Positions 49,132-60,905 of a stretch of DNA of 64,000 nt are shown here, piece by piece. The stretch's first letter is position 1. The number at the start of each line of letters is the position of its first letter. The stretch is taken from assembly GCA_013397455.1 (NCBI GenBank), contig VYZB01000239.1, forward strand, positions 70,371 to 134,370, read 5' to 3'. The translations under genes and the position numbers were made by a program. The notes under the pieces were generated by a model. It was given only the letters and a program-made list of their open reading frames with translations, made no database searches and had not been told where the DNA came from. This DNA is from Crotophaga sulcirostris (Eukaryota > Chordata > Aves > Cuculiformes > Crotophagidae).

Positions 49132-51848
49132 AACAGGCTGGAGTAGAAAAGTACACCATGTTGCCCTCTTTTTCAGTTCTTCTTAATTCTTTCTCTAATG
49201 TGGCATACAACTCCTGGTACAATTACTCAGATTGGACTCTGTCAGCAGGATCTGGACTAATAAAATGATGTGCTGTGAGAATTTCAAACTCTGCCTTGCT
49301 TGTCTCCATTACTTTTTTGTTTTCCTGCTGCATGGAAAAGGAAAGCCAGATCTGAAGGTTATATTCACTTACCCAAATGTCAAGTTCTGTGTGAACATCT
49401 CAGCTGACATTTTTCTCTCTGCTTGATAAAGAATGATCCAAATGTCTGACAGCATTGCAGTACCAACTGTATCCTACTAGCCATGTTCAGACATGAAAGC
49501 TCGATTTGGTCATTGTCTCAGAAAGCTGATAAAGACCTGAAATTGGAAAATGTTAACATAGTAGCTTGACATTTCACTTTTTTTGTCCCGTTTCGATCAA
49601 AAGTGATTTCATGTGTTTAAACTAAGGGAAATACAGTGTATGTGATATATTTAATAGACTGATTACTGCCACTTCAGCATTTTTTTGCACATACATATCC
49701 TAGCACTATATTACCCCCCCTTTATTACCAGTAGTTAACACTTCCAAAATGTGGGAGGTGATTCCATTTCTTTAATACTCTGAAGTTTCCAAAATGACAT
49801 GAGTCAGTAGTGTCTAGTTAGACATTTAATCAATGGGCTATGACTTTTTATATCTGGATATATAAACTTAAGGCTGACCAGTTCTCACAATTTTTATCTA
49901 AGTTACTTTACGTAAAGCATTTGAGGCATTGTGGAAAGGAAACTTCTTGGCTAGATGTTTCAGGATTTTCTTAGGCAGGCACCAATAAATACCTCCAAAT
50001 AATGATATCAATGGTCTGAAATATGTTAGCTGTCTAGTGTGGCAGCTCATGCTCCCAAGAGATTAAAAGGATTTGAGCTGAACTGGAATCCTGTCCTGGA
50101 TCTGAGCCAGGTAAGTGCTCCTGAGAAAGAGGTGTCAGCCTCTCTCACTCCAACGGGAATGAACGGTGGGGAACGCTGAGCATCTTAGTAACTCACTGGC
50201 CCAGGACAGTGTTATTGGTGGCTTGGATTAGAAACAGAAAGCAGTGCAAAAGCCAGACTCAAAACATGTTTCACATGCAGTGTTTTTAAATACCATCAGG
50301 GCGTTTTCCCTCCCTCTGTGTATGTGATACCAGCATGGCCAAAAATGTGGTGTTTTGTTTAATAGTATGCAGAGTGAAAAGCTTATCTAGATTAGGAGCT
50401 GTGCAATTATACTTCATAATCCTTCCACATGAACATGTATGGCAAGACTGTGTGTCAATTCTTGATCTAACAAAATTGCAGAATGTTTTTTTAAGTTTTT
50501 TAAGTTCTTTAAGTTTAGAGGTTATTTGCTCCCATTTTCCCAATAATTTTTCTATTCTTCTAGGTTTACTTGAATTTGTGTTAAAGAGGAGAGTTTTACC
50601 CACAGTATTGAAAAAGGAAATAATAGTTGTGGAAAAAGAAGAGACTGGTAAATACAAATAAGGAGCAAGTGGTGCTTAGCCAAATTATGCTGACAAACTA
50701 AGAGAGGTAGCACAGCAACACCTCTCACATCTCTTCTATCTGAGCTTTATTGCTCCTTGACAGACTGGATGTGTTCACAGCCCTGTCTGGGGATGCTTTC
50801 ATATTAGAAGTAAAAGCAGAAGGCAATGACTTACTTTCTCTGCCTGTCACTTACTTACAGACTATGATGAAATCTCGTATTATCCCTAGCTTACTGTGCT
50901 CCTCTGATATCTTCCCTTCCTGAGTGAGGTGCACGGAGATGGCATTTGTGTTTCAATTGGTGGTCATCTTGCGCAGGTAAACAAAGCAGCTGGTGGCAGC
51001 TCAAGATCTTCAGGGCTCTTTCAGTACTATAGCGACAAGAAAACAATATTATCAATTATATGCAATATAAAGTCTTACTGGAAACAAAAAAGGATGTTAA
51101 TATTACTTTGAAAGGTACTTGTCCATGTTGCTGTTGCACAGTAGTTGATTGAAAGAATTGGAGCTCAGGAACCAAATTATTGTGGAGCTCTGTTTGGGAA
51201 ACAATTCAGTAAATTAAGGTCTGCTGTTAAACTAAACTAAAAAAAAAGAAAAACAAAAACCCAACCAAAAAAGATCCACAGTAGAACTGTTATATTTGTC
51301 TTATTAAGGTCAAAAAAGCTTATAAATAGGTAACAGTTAGAACAGATTTTGACACTGAACTGAAAGTAGCAATGTGGGCAAATAAATTTTAAATGTTAAT
51401 TTTTAAATGGAAAATTTTTAAGAAAGCTCTCCTAGCCTTTTTTCTCCATTTCTGAGACTCACAAGGGAAATTATGTCATATTGACTGTAAGAAGACATGT
51501 ATTGCTGGAATATCAGTCAGAGGATATTCAAATCAAGGCTTTCACAAAACTGGTAGTTAAGCGACCTTTTTATGACATGATCATATTTTGCTGTTTAAAA
51601 CCAGCTTGTGTATAATTATATACTTAATTCATATGATTGACAATGATTATTTGCTTACTTTAAAAGCTGAACAAATAATTTGACAAGACAAGAAAAGAAT
51701 GAAACTAATTCATACTTTGTGTCACTACTCTTGAAAAACAGACTGCAAATATATGTAGTGTTCAGTCAGTTAATATCTATTTGATACTTCATCTGAGTCT
51801 CTTGCACTATTTTCATGCTGGATTTAACTGTGCTCCTATTCAGAAATT
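49132..51848. other. AT-rich unique sequence with overlapping ORFs
   Basis: Opposite-strand ORFs of 108 and 123 codons overlap at 50286-50661, with no known domain on either. At 50060-50110 a short open frame (RLKGFELNWNPVLDLSQ) runs into a GTAAGT donor, with a mediocre acceptor. I do not call a gene. Confidence 0.45.
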
Positions 51849-52227
51849 ATAGAATGATAGAATCATAGAAGAGTTTGGTTCAGAAGGGACTTCAGAGCCC
51901 ATCCAGTTCCACACCCCTGCCATGGGCAGGGACACCTCCCACTGGATTAGGGGGCTCAAAGCCCCATCCAACATGGCCTTCAACACCTCCAGGGATGGGA
52001 CAGCCACCACTTTGCTGTGCAACCTGTGCCAGGCCCTCACCACCCTCACAGTGAAAGATTTCTTCCTAACTTCTAATCTAAATCTTCCCTGCTCCAGTTG
52101 ACAGCCATTCCCCCTCGTCCCATTACTACTTGCCCTTGTGAAAACTCTTTCCTCAGCTTTCATGGAGCCCTTTTCAGTACTACGAGGCTGTTCTAAGGTC
52201 TCCTCTCAGCCTTCTCTTCTCAAGGTG
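51849..52227 (-). mobile_element. CR1 LINE 3-prime end fragment
   Basis: It starts with three degenerate octamers (ATAGAATGATAGAATCATAG on plus) and continues antisense through the CCATGGCAGGG subfamily tail into ORF2. The minus frame reads HSKVVAVPSLEVLKAMLDGA. It is truncated at about 52227 within the LEKRRL-coding region and is the same subfamily as the copies at 10599, 12183, 14395 and 37927. Confidence 0.95.
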
Positions 52228-52987
52228 TCTCAAATTATAATAAGCACTTATATTTAAGGAATTAAATCCAACCTTGATTTTTTTCTGAAAAGAAAGTGGA
52301 AGTGCAAAGGCATACTTGATAAATTATCACAATGTATAGCAACTTGCTGCCTTGCATGACCTTTTAACCCAGACAGCACAGTTCCTGGTTTGCTCAAGGA
52401 GTTAAACCATTGAGAAAATAAACCAGGAGGAAGTCCCATTCCTATTGTCAGTTCTTTCTTTTCTATTGGTAATTTCAACATGTTTATATTAAGAGTAATT
52501 CCTGCATGATTTATTTTGTCCAAGCATATTTTGCCATCTTTCTTATGTTCTGTGTGCAGCTTTCCGTTTATAAAACCCTTGATTTGGGCTGGAACTGCAG
52601 GCTGGAGTCCCCTATGCTCTGCTCAAAGTACATTACAGCACAACTGTTCAATTAGGTCATACTTTGATGAGAAAAGTTCAAGGGATGCGTAGCTAAGAGT
52701 TTTGTGGACAGAAGCGATGGAGCAGCACACTTCCTACAGTATGAACAGCGGTTTTTGCACTTCTGCTGCTTGAGCAGTTTTTGAGTGGCTAGCTTAATTT
52801 TGCCAACCAGATCTTAATCCTCCAGATCATTCGCAGCAGCCACAGGTACGATCAGATCTGAGATTTTTTTTTCTGTCTTTCACTCTGAAGTCTGCCACGA
52901 CACCTTTAGGATCTGATGCCACAGTCAGGTTATGGAATTTGCTGTCTTGCCCATCTAATGTTTTAATATACTGGATGAATATACTGT
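52228..52987. other. Spacer between two CR1 copies
   Basis: Unique sequence, no gene supported. Confidence 0.5.
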
Positions 52988-53299
52988 TTATTCTGGAGAA
53001 GAGGAGGCTGAAGGGAGACCTCATTGCTCTCTGCAAGTCTCTAAAAGGAAGTTGTAGTGAGGTGGGTGCTGGTCTCTTCTCCCAAGGAGCAAGTAATAGG
53101 ATGAGAGGAAATGGCCTCAAGTTGCACCACGGGAGATTTAAATTGGATATTAGGAAAAATTCTTTACTGAAAGAGTTGTGAAGTATCGGAACGGGCTGTC
53201 CAGGGCAGTGGTGGAGTCACCATCCCTGGAGGTGTTCAAAAAATTTGTAGACATGGCACTTTGGGACATGTTTAGTAGGAATGATTCTATGATTCTATG
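52988..53299 (+). mobile_element. CR1 LINE 3-prime end with deleted 3-prime UTR
   Basis: Plus-strand ORF2 C-terminal codons are clear: [20 protein letters not shown], then [20 protein letters not shown]. The copy ends in two perfect octamers, ATTCTATG twice, at 53284-53299. Between GGGACATGTTTAGTAGGA and the octamers the usual tail of about 60 bp (the segment holding GGACTCGATGATCTT and TCCAACC in related copies) is absent. A frameshift near 53180 breaks the ORF. It is related to the subfamily of the 44046 copy. Confidence 0.94.
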
Positions 53300-56200
53300 A
53301 AATAAGAACTAAATACATTTTCAACAATTTAGCAGTAATATGTGTAATACATGTCTGGAGAATGAGTGACTTAAAGTTGGAGACCACTTCCCAGATGGCT
53401 CTGAATTTGGCTCCCTGCTGAGTTGAGTTTCAGGTGAGATGTGGTGCTTTTTAGAGGCTTCTCTTATTTCACAGGTATCAGGCTGTTTTTGTCATGGTAG
53501 GCAATATTCTGTTATTCTGAGTGTGCCATAGTATTGCAACGGGGATTACTGTTCTTATTTTGATTTCAAAATGATGCAGGTAAGTTCTATCCTATGGGTG
53601 CTTTCTCTTGACTTCAGATTATTATTTATATATGGAATGGATATTTTATATGAAAGAGAGCTGATTAATAGCAGTCTAAAACAATTTTCCACTATCTTCA
53701 GCCTGCTTCATATCACAAGTACTTTGCTCTGAATCTATTTACACACAAGTTATTTCTCAAACTTAGAAAAATTATTTCCATTCTGGAGAACTGTCCTGGC
53801 AACTCACTGAACTCAATAAAATCGAGATATATATTAATGGACTAAATGTTTTAAATAGAGGTATCTTCTTCACTGACACGTAACACTGCCAATATGTCTG
53901 CTTTTGTAACTGGGTCTGGGATTTCTGTAGTATGTTGTACAATAGTCAAGCCCCATAATGAAATTTTCAGAAGGTCTCATGAGTATCAAACCAAGTTTCC
54001 ATTGATTTTGAAATAGAGAAGTTACAAAAGCTTTTCCTTTAAGTCATTCTTTATCGTAATTGTGCTTGAAAAATTGCTATTGTGCTTGTTGTATTTAAGT
54101 TGCTTATAATTAATATTCCTTAATGTGCAGGAAACCAAAATACCTTTGGTAACAGCTGGATAGCGTGTACCTAAATTTCTACCATCTGGTCCTGCAGTCT
54201 CAGCTAATACAGTGGGCTGAACCTACCATAAAGTCAATATTCAATAGATATATGAAGTAGCAGAGAGAATGATTAGAAGAGAGAAGGAAAAATATTGAAC
54301 TGTACATGTAGCAAGATGTAATTTCACAGTTAACTATTCACCTAAAATACTTTTCCAGTGTGTCTTTACACATTAGTTGGATCACATTCAGTATCTCAAA
54401 CAAGCAACTAAACTATTCTACTATGCTAATAGATGCAAATGTTAATCAGTACTCTATCTTTAGCCCTTTGCCCTTTCCACCCTAGTCACTGAAAATGTGC
54501 CAGAACCCCTACCCTTACATCCCACCTCTGCTTTTATCTGACTTGCAAGTTTCTGTTGCTTGGATACAATTGGAACACATGAAAGAATGCTACTGAGCTG
54601 CTGTCAAGATGGCTATTTTGTTACAGTGATTTATAAATGGATTATCTGTGAAAATGGCTCAGCCTTCTATGCAAGCACCCTACAGAGGCAGACATACCCC
54701 TAATTGGTTGGTCTCAACAACAGGTCTTACTTTCCTGTTACTTTACAGGAGTAGGCTGATGCTTTACTGCAAATAACAAATCTAACTAGGAAGAATTAGC
54801 CAGCTTGTGACAGTGTTAAATTCCAAGTGCATTTATGCATTTTTTTCCTGTCCTTAGTCTTAGATTCTTTTGAGGTATTTCGCCACTCTCGACCCCAAAC
54901 CATATTTTCCTCCAAATTCTCTTTAAGAATAGGAGGCAATGAGGACCAGCAAACTGCCCAGATGGAAAGGAACTGTTGCAACTGAAAACTATGGACCAGA
55001 ATTTTTCCTTTTGCCTTGCAAATTAAATACTGTATTTAAGTCAATATTGAGGGCAACATTTATGTCACAGGCTACTGCTTGCTCCATAGCACATATTAGC
55101 ACAAATTTTCGCTTATTAGTGCCTTTGGAATGCTCATCTCATATTGCATTGCAAGGAAATTATCCCAAAACTCTGTGACCAAAATTAAGTGAGAGTGTTT
55201 AATTTCTGAAATTGTTCTATACCCGTTTTGTGAGAATTGCAACCACGTATTGACACTTTCATAGCAGAATGACCAGATCACTTGTAAAGGAATATGTTTC
55301 TGTAGTTTTTCTAGCTGAAAAGAAATGGCAATTTTTATTGATAGCAAAGAGTATGGCTATTCCCTTTCTTTCTAGTGTATGGCACTTTACACCTCAGATG
55401 AAAATTGTTCTTTTCCAAAAGTGAGAGGGACTAGTGATTGCAAGTGGTAAAAAAGCATGTATTCCATTTTTATTTTCACATTCATTCAATATCTTTGGTT
55501 ACAACAAAGTTGGAGTTTTTGGCAGGTGTATATTTTATGCATATCAGTGTTAAGAATGACATCTTTAAGTAGCAAAATACATTTTTACCTGTTTGTTATA
55601 CTTTGAGAGGGTTTACAAAGACTGAACTTAAAGAATTTCATTTTCATAGAAAAAACAGTTAATCTAATGTGTTGGTCCTCTTTGTTTCTCTGTAACAACA
55701 TAACACAACTTAATAACACAGATTCAAAGAGCAAAATGTACGTTATACATTACCTACTGACTAATTAGTCAGCTACCACTGAGAAATATAAGAAAACTAG
55801 ACGTTGTATTGTTATTCTATAATAGGTGGTGTTGTTTAAAATACTTTAGACAGTGGAAGCCTTTCTCACAGAAAGTCATTATATCCCAGACTGTAAAAAA
55901 AATCATGTTTTGCCTTGTAGTGTTTTCTTCTAATTCTCACAGCAAAGTAGACTGCACAATTCTAGGCTTCCTTTGTATGACTGTGTAGAAAGACTATTTA
56001 AGCATTAGGAACTTTAATTATGCAGAAGCTTTACTTTGGGATTTTAAAGAAAAGATTTATGCACATCATATTATAATGAGCAAAGTAAATATACTTCTTG
56101 CAGTTATATGAAATATAACTGTGCTGAGGGTAGGGCAATTAAATAGCAACTACACAGTGACCTATCAATGGCTTTGGTTTTATCCTCAAATATGTTGGTA

Positions 56201-57474
56201 CCAGATTTTTTAAAGCTCTGCTAGCTCCGTGTAGCATTCAGAGCCTCTCAGAAAGGCTGTGTTGTCTTTGTAGTGCTGCCTAAGGAGCCCTAACTACAAC
56301 AGGAGTGCTATGACGGATAAGTGGCCACATCTGTTTCACTCTGATTCTCCATCACTTGCAGCCCAAGGTAATGTGCCAGATGTTCTATTCAGACAGGTGA
56401 GACGTGTGTTAGCAGTTCAAAGAACATCTTGAAGGAATGAGCCAAAAGACACTCACAAAAAAAAAAATCTCTTGACTCTCAGCTCTTCTGGAAAAGCCTC
56501 ATAAAGTCAGAACCACATATATACCCCATAGGAGTGTCTTATTTTGCCTTTTCTAAGACTTTAAAAAACCGTGCCTCTCAGTTCAACTTCTAGCTAAGGC
56601 AGTGGTTACAGTGTTACGGATCACAACTGTTATGAATGGAGTCACGAATCTGACAAAAATGTATTGCTTATTTTAGTTTTGGAAATCACAATAAAAATAT
56701 GATTGTAACTGGAAGCAATTTAGAAACTGATGATCCAAGGTATTAGAGGTGAAGAGAACATCACTTTTAAACAGCTCATGGTTCACACAGCATTCACACT
56801 AAGCCTCTCTCATTTGAAACTTATGCATAGGAACTACCATGCACGTGCTTTAATCCTAATTTAGCAAAGTACCTTTAAAAATGATTCTGCACATCCAGTG
56901 CATTAGGCATTGTTATACTGAAGTGTTATTTGTGAAATCCTGTCTCCATGAATTGGGAGCAAAAGCTATTTGATTTTTAGTGAGATTAGGGGTTTAACCA
57001 TACCTGCTAAATGGTGTGAATTTCAATATATTATCTTTTGCATATGTCCATTTGAAATTTAGGTCTATGTATAAATGATTGATCCATAGTTGTCCAATAG
57101 GATCAGCCACATTAATGAGTTAGCAAGAAGCATTTATTTAAAAATTTAACTTATATATTTTAAAATAGAAATACAGTATACTACATATATTCTTATAAGG
57201 TTTTATAATAGAACATTTGATGATAGATTTCAATTTAATAAGCGCTGACACAGCTTGCCATAAAGACTTCCAAACAGTAATGTTGTGCCACAATCCCACT
57301 GGTTTTGCAGATAAGTCTAGAGGAACAAGATGGCACACTTGATTTGTTTATATGCCATGATTATGGCCTAGGAAACTGTTTTTACCTAAACTATTAATTA
57401 AGTTTTTTGACTTTTGTCATTCACAAAAAACAACCCAACACTACTGTGTGTTCCTGCTTATCACAAAAATGCAT
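53300..57474. other. AT-rich unique sequence
   Basis: No gene, RNA or repeat family recognised in 4 kb. An A11 tract lies near 56457-56467. ORFs on both strands at 54796-55347 are short and unremarkable. Confidence 0.5.
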
Positions 57475-57492
57475 CCCCCCCCCAAAAAAAAA
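57475..57492 (+). repeat. C9-A9 homopolymer junction
   Basis: Nine Cs are followed directly by nine As. Such double homopolymers are prone to length change and to sequencing error. Confidence 0.85.
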
Positions 57493-59955
57493 GTGCAGCA
57501 TTCTCATTTAAGCTATAAGTAAAGGACGCATGAAATAAAGACACAATTCCAGCCCACCTGCTTCATCTTCTCTTTCTTATAGAACTATATTTTGCAGACC
57601 TTAAAAGTTATGAATAAAAATATATAAAGACAGATGATTTGATGGAAAAACAAGGAATTAAATAAAAAAGTAAGAACCTCAATCATAGCTCTGGCCTCAA
57701 CCAGAATGAAACACTCTAATTACAAAAAAACAGTCTCTTTGCTAAGTATAGGTTAGTACTGAGTCTTATTACCAATCATAGCTGTTCATAGAAGAGTATA
57801 AAATGCTGAAATAATAGCAATTTCAGAAGAAATCATCTGCCTCTACCAAGATCTTGACTATATACATAAACTCTTTCCAAGGGAGGAATAAGTAGTCAGT
57901 TCTCCGTTTCTGGTTTCTCTTTCTTTACAGGTTATGGGGAGAACTTGGCCAAGAAACCACAAGTGTAACATCAAAGTGACTTTGTTTTGTCAAATAATTT
58001 GTTTTAATATGGGGAGAGATGAGCGACATTCCTTAGCAACCAGCATTTTTACTTTTGTGTGATGCTGTTACTGAGCACGGTAAGTGCAGAAAATTATGGG
58101 CTCTGTTGGTTGATTTTGAAAATTACTGGTTTTATTACCTTTGTGGATTATAATTTATGGATTAAGCTAATTACACATAAAGACTTGAATCTCAAGTATC
58201 TAATCATTATACTTGAACAACACTAAATATTATAGCTAAAGCAGAATACTTTTCCTCAAAAACTGTATTATTAAGTTGTAAGTATGATCATTTCAACATT
58301 TTCCAATTTTTTTTTCCTGTACTGTGAGAACAATACAATCTGTGTTGGGCCCTAAATGTGTGTAGATAAATCCACTTTGGGGTAATATTTCACTGCAGTT
58401 TGTAGAAGCCTGTAGGGACAGTGTTGCTGAGATTTCCTACCTCCAGCCTAGGCAGGTACGTTGCTTCTTTTTGATTTGTGCAACACAGAAAAACATTTCC
58501 AGGACCAATCTTTTTTTCAAGTACATAATGTCTGTATTAGATTTTCTATTACTGTCTACAAACATTCTGAAAGGTTCACGAACTGATGGATACAGAGGTG
58601 TTTTCTCAGCCCTCAAAACCTGGAGAGAGTCCAGGCTTGCCTAGTCTTTCTTCTGGGATTGTGGATCCTTGTTCACCCTTCCCATAGCTTCTCCAGCTCC
58701 ATATGACTTTATGCAGTTTGGCTCTTGCTTCTTCTGAAGCACTTCTCTTTCATGAATAATAAAACTAAGTACTGAAGAGAAGAATTAGTATGAGGAAAAT
58801 TAGCAAAGGGGGACGAGATGCTTCCATAAGGAATATGACATGGTTAAAAATCTGATGTATAAATCATAGGCCTGTTTAACAAAAGAAAAACTGTCCCATA
58901 CTGCCATATTTCTAAAGCATTTTAAAGTGAATCATTTCAAAATCCAGTCATTCACACCAGAACCTTAAGGGAAAAGGCTTCTTTCCATAAGGTAATTAAA
59001 TAGCTCTTCATTTACCATTGCAAAATATATTCAAATTTAATTTCTGGGGGTTTTCTTTTTTCACAAAAGCAATGTTTTATTCTTTCCATCCAGAGAATAG
59101 AACACTCATCTTAAAGATCATCCACGCAATGCGTACCAATAGATGTTCATGATTATCTTTTTCCTTTGTTGCTTTCTCAGGATTTGCTGTTTGATGAGTC
59201 GCTATAGATTAGAACAGCCTTGTGCTAAGCAAATCAAAGTGGGTCATTGTATTTAAGAGCATTTGCTAAAGAAAATAAATCTGAACCTCAGATTCTTCTC
59301 TAGATTCACAAACTGAATATGAACAACTGTGATCTGGTCTTGAGTGTGGAACGAGATAACTGTTTCAACTTTATTACTGTCTGGTATGTTTTCCATGAAG
59401 TGGTACATTATAATTTTTCATTTTTGCACTGATGTGCCATTTTCCTTTGGTTACACGTAAGTGTGAAAGTCAACAAGCTGTCTTAACTGATGGATTTATT
59501 ACATAACTAGCTTTCTTTTAATAAAGCAACCTATGTAATGCAACAGATAAATGTGCTCAGTTTACATACCTAAAAAGCTTGTATGCAAATGTTTCAATGT
59601 ATTCAAATGTTTCCCTGACTCAGGACTACAGTCCTCGTGAGAATAAATTAGGTTTCTTTAGTCAAAGAGCAGTCTGGGGCTTGATCATAGTATATGTACA
59701 GTCATGATATTCTTAATATGCTCTCTTTTTCATACAGATAGAAGTTCTATTCTGATAAAGATTATACAATTAGAAATACGTGTATATATATATGACAACA
59801 TAAGAGGAATTTAAGAATACATGTACCACTTTTAAATGCAACATATTAATTTTATATTATTTCTTATTAACTGTTTACATGCTCGTTTTTATAACTAATA
59901 ACCTGACATGCTTGACTCTGTTAGCATAGAATACCAGAATAGAAATGTGATGCAT
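57493..59955. other. AT-rich unique sequence
   Basis: No gene or repeat family recognised. Words such as TAATTA and ATTA cluster around 58130-58260. Confidence 0.5.
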
Positions 59956-59983
59956 AAAAAATCTTGCCAATGCAAGATTTTTT
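59956..59983. repeat. Perfect 12-bp hairpin with CAAT loop
   Basis: AAAAAATCTTGC (59956-59967) pairs exactly with GCAAGATTTTTT (59972-59983). The stem ends in a T-run, so in form it resembles a terminator or an RNA polymerase III stop. No transcription unit is recognisable next to it. It lies about 30 bp before the minisatellite. Confidence 0.9.
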
Positions 59984-60009
59984 TATTCTTGTGACACCTG
60001 GATCTATAA

Positions 60010-60632
60010 TATTTCCAGAAATTCCATATAGCATTATAGGAATCCATGGATCTGAAATGAACTTAAAAGTAATCTAGCACTTTCTCATCTTGTCTTCATC
60101 TAAAACCTTTTTCAGGTTTGATTTGTATTTCTAGTGATTCCCAGACCTAGAATTTTTCTAAGGAATCTCATTTGCTTTCCAGGAACTTGTGGACCATTTT
60201 ATACAAATTTTCCCTATGGTTTATGGGAATTCCTTCCACATTGTAGAAATTTCCTCACCTTTGCAGGACTTCTTACAGCTAGAACCTTTCTAGAAATTCC
60301 TTGTGGCTTTCTAATAATTCCTTGGACCCCTCCCCTTTCTTTCTAGGTGTATCCTGCACAACTTTTTAGGAATTCCCTGTTTTCTAGGAATCATTCACAC
60401 GTGTTTCCAGGGCTTCCTGCATCTGGATCCATTCTAGGATTTCCCCTTACCATTTAAGCAGTTCTCAGCCCTTTCTAGGATACCAGATCTTTTATTTTGT
60501 TCTCATTTCTCTGACTGATACCTTTCTAGGCATTTCCTGGTGTTTTCTGGGTGTTTCAGGTTCTGTAATTTTTCCAGGCTTTTTCCCCATGCCTCCTAGG
60601 AAATTCTGGATCTGGAACCTTTGTATGAATTC
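60010..60632 (+). repeat. Degenerate minisatellite, core TTTCTAGGAATTCC
   Basis: The core TTTCTAGGAATTCC or a close variant recurs about twenty times. Examples start at 60128, 60154, 60174, 60221, 60241, 60260, 60287, 60308, 60340, 60363, 60381, 60404, 60431, 60472, 60523, 60544, 60570, 60593 and 60620. Spacing is mostly 18-32 bp with a mean near 23; larger steps are near multiples of this. The half GGAATTCC is palindromic. The left edge is soft: units near 60012 and 60033 are separated from the main array by a weak stretch. The ORF at 60134-60346 is a by-product. It matches no CR1 sequence and no avian satellite I can name. Confidence 0.85.
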
Positions 60633-60710
60633 GCGACAGTCTGCAGACCTGCCACCCTGGCCACTGTAAAGAAACAAATTTCCCTTACCAGCAGTAGTTA
60701 TTTTAATATC

Positions 60711-60905
60711 AGTGGGTAGCTGAGCACTGGAACAGCTCCCCAGGGAAGCAGTTCTGGCACCCAGTCTGCCAGTATTCAAGTAGCATTTGGACAATGCCCT
60801 CAGTCACCTGGTGTGAGTGTTGGAAGTGTCTTATGCAGGGACAGGAGTTGGACTCGATGATCCTTTTGGGTCCTTCCAACTCGGGTCACTCTATGATTCG
60901 ATGAT
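60711..60905 (+). mobile_element. CR1 LINE 3-prime end, short
   Basis: The GAGCACTGGAACAGCTCCCC block is followed by the tail CAGGAGTTGGACTCGATGAT, then CCTTCCAACTC and degraded octamers (CTATGATTCGATGAT). ORF2 remains only as a few codons. It lies directly after the minisatellite and shares its subfamily and orientation with the copy at 63634. Confidence 0.93.

Noticed and set aside
50060..50110. Open frame RLKGFELNWNPVLDLSQ ending at a GTAAGT donor
   Set aside because: The acceptor is weak (CTCCCAAG) and the frame also runs on past the donor. There is no partner exon in phase.
50286..50661. Overlapping 123- and 108-codon ORFs on opposite strands
   Set aside because: Neither shows a domain, and mutual overlap is a common by-product of stop-poor sequence.
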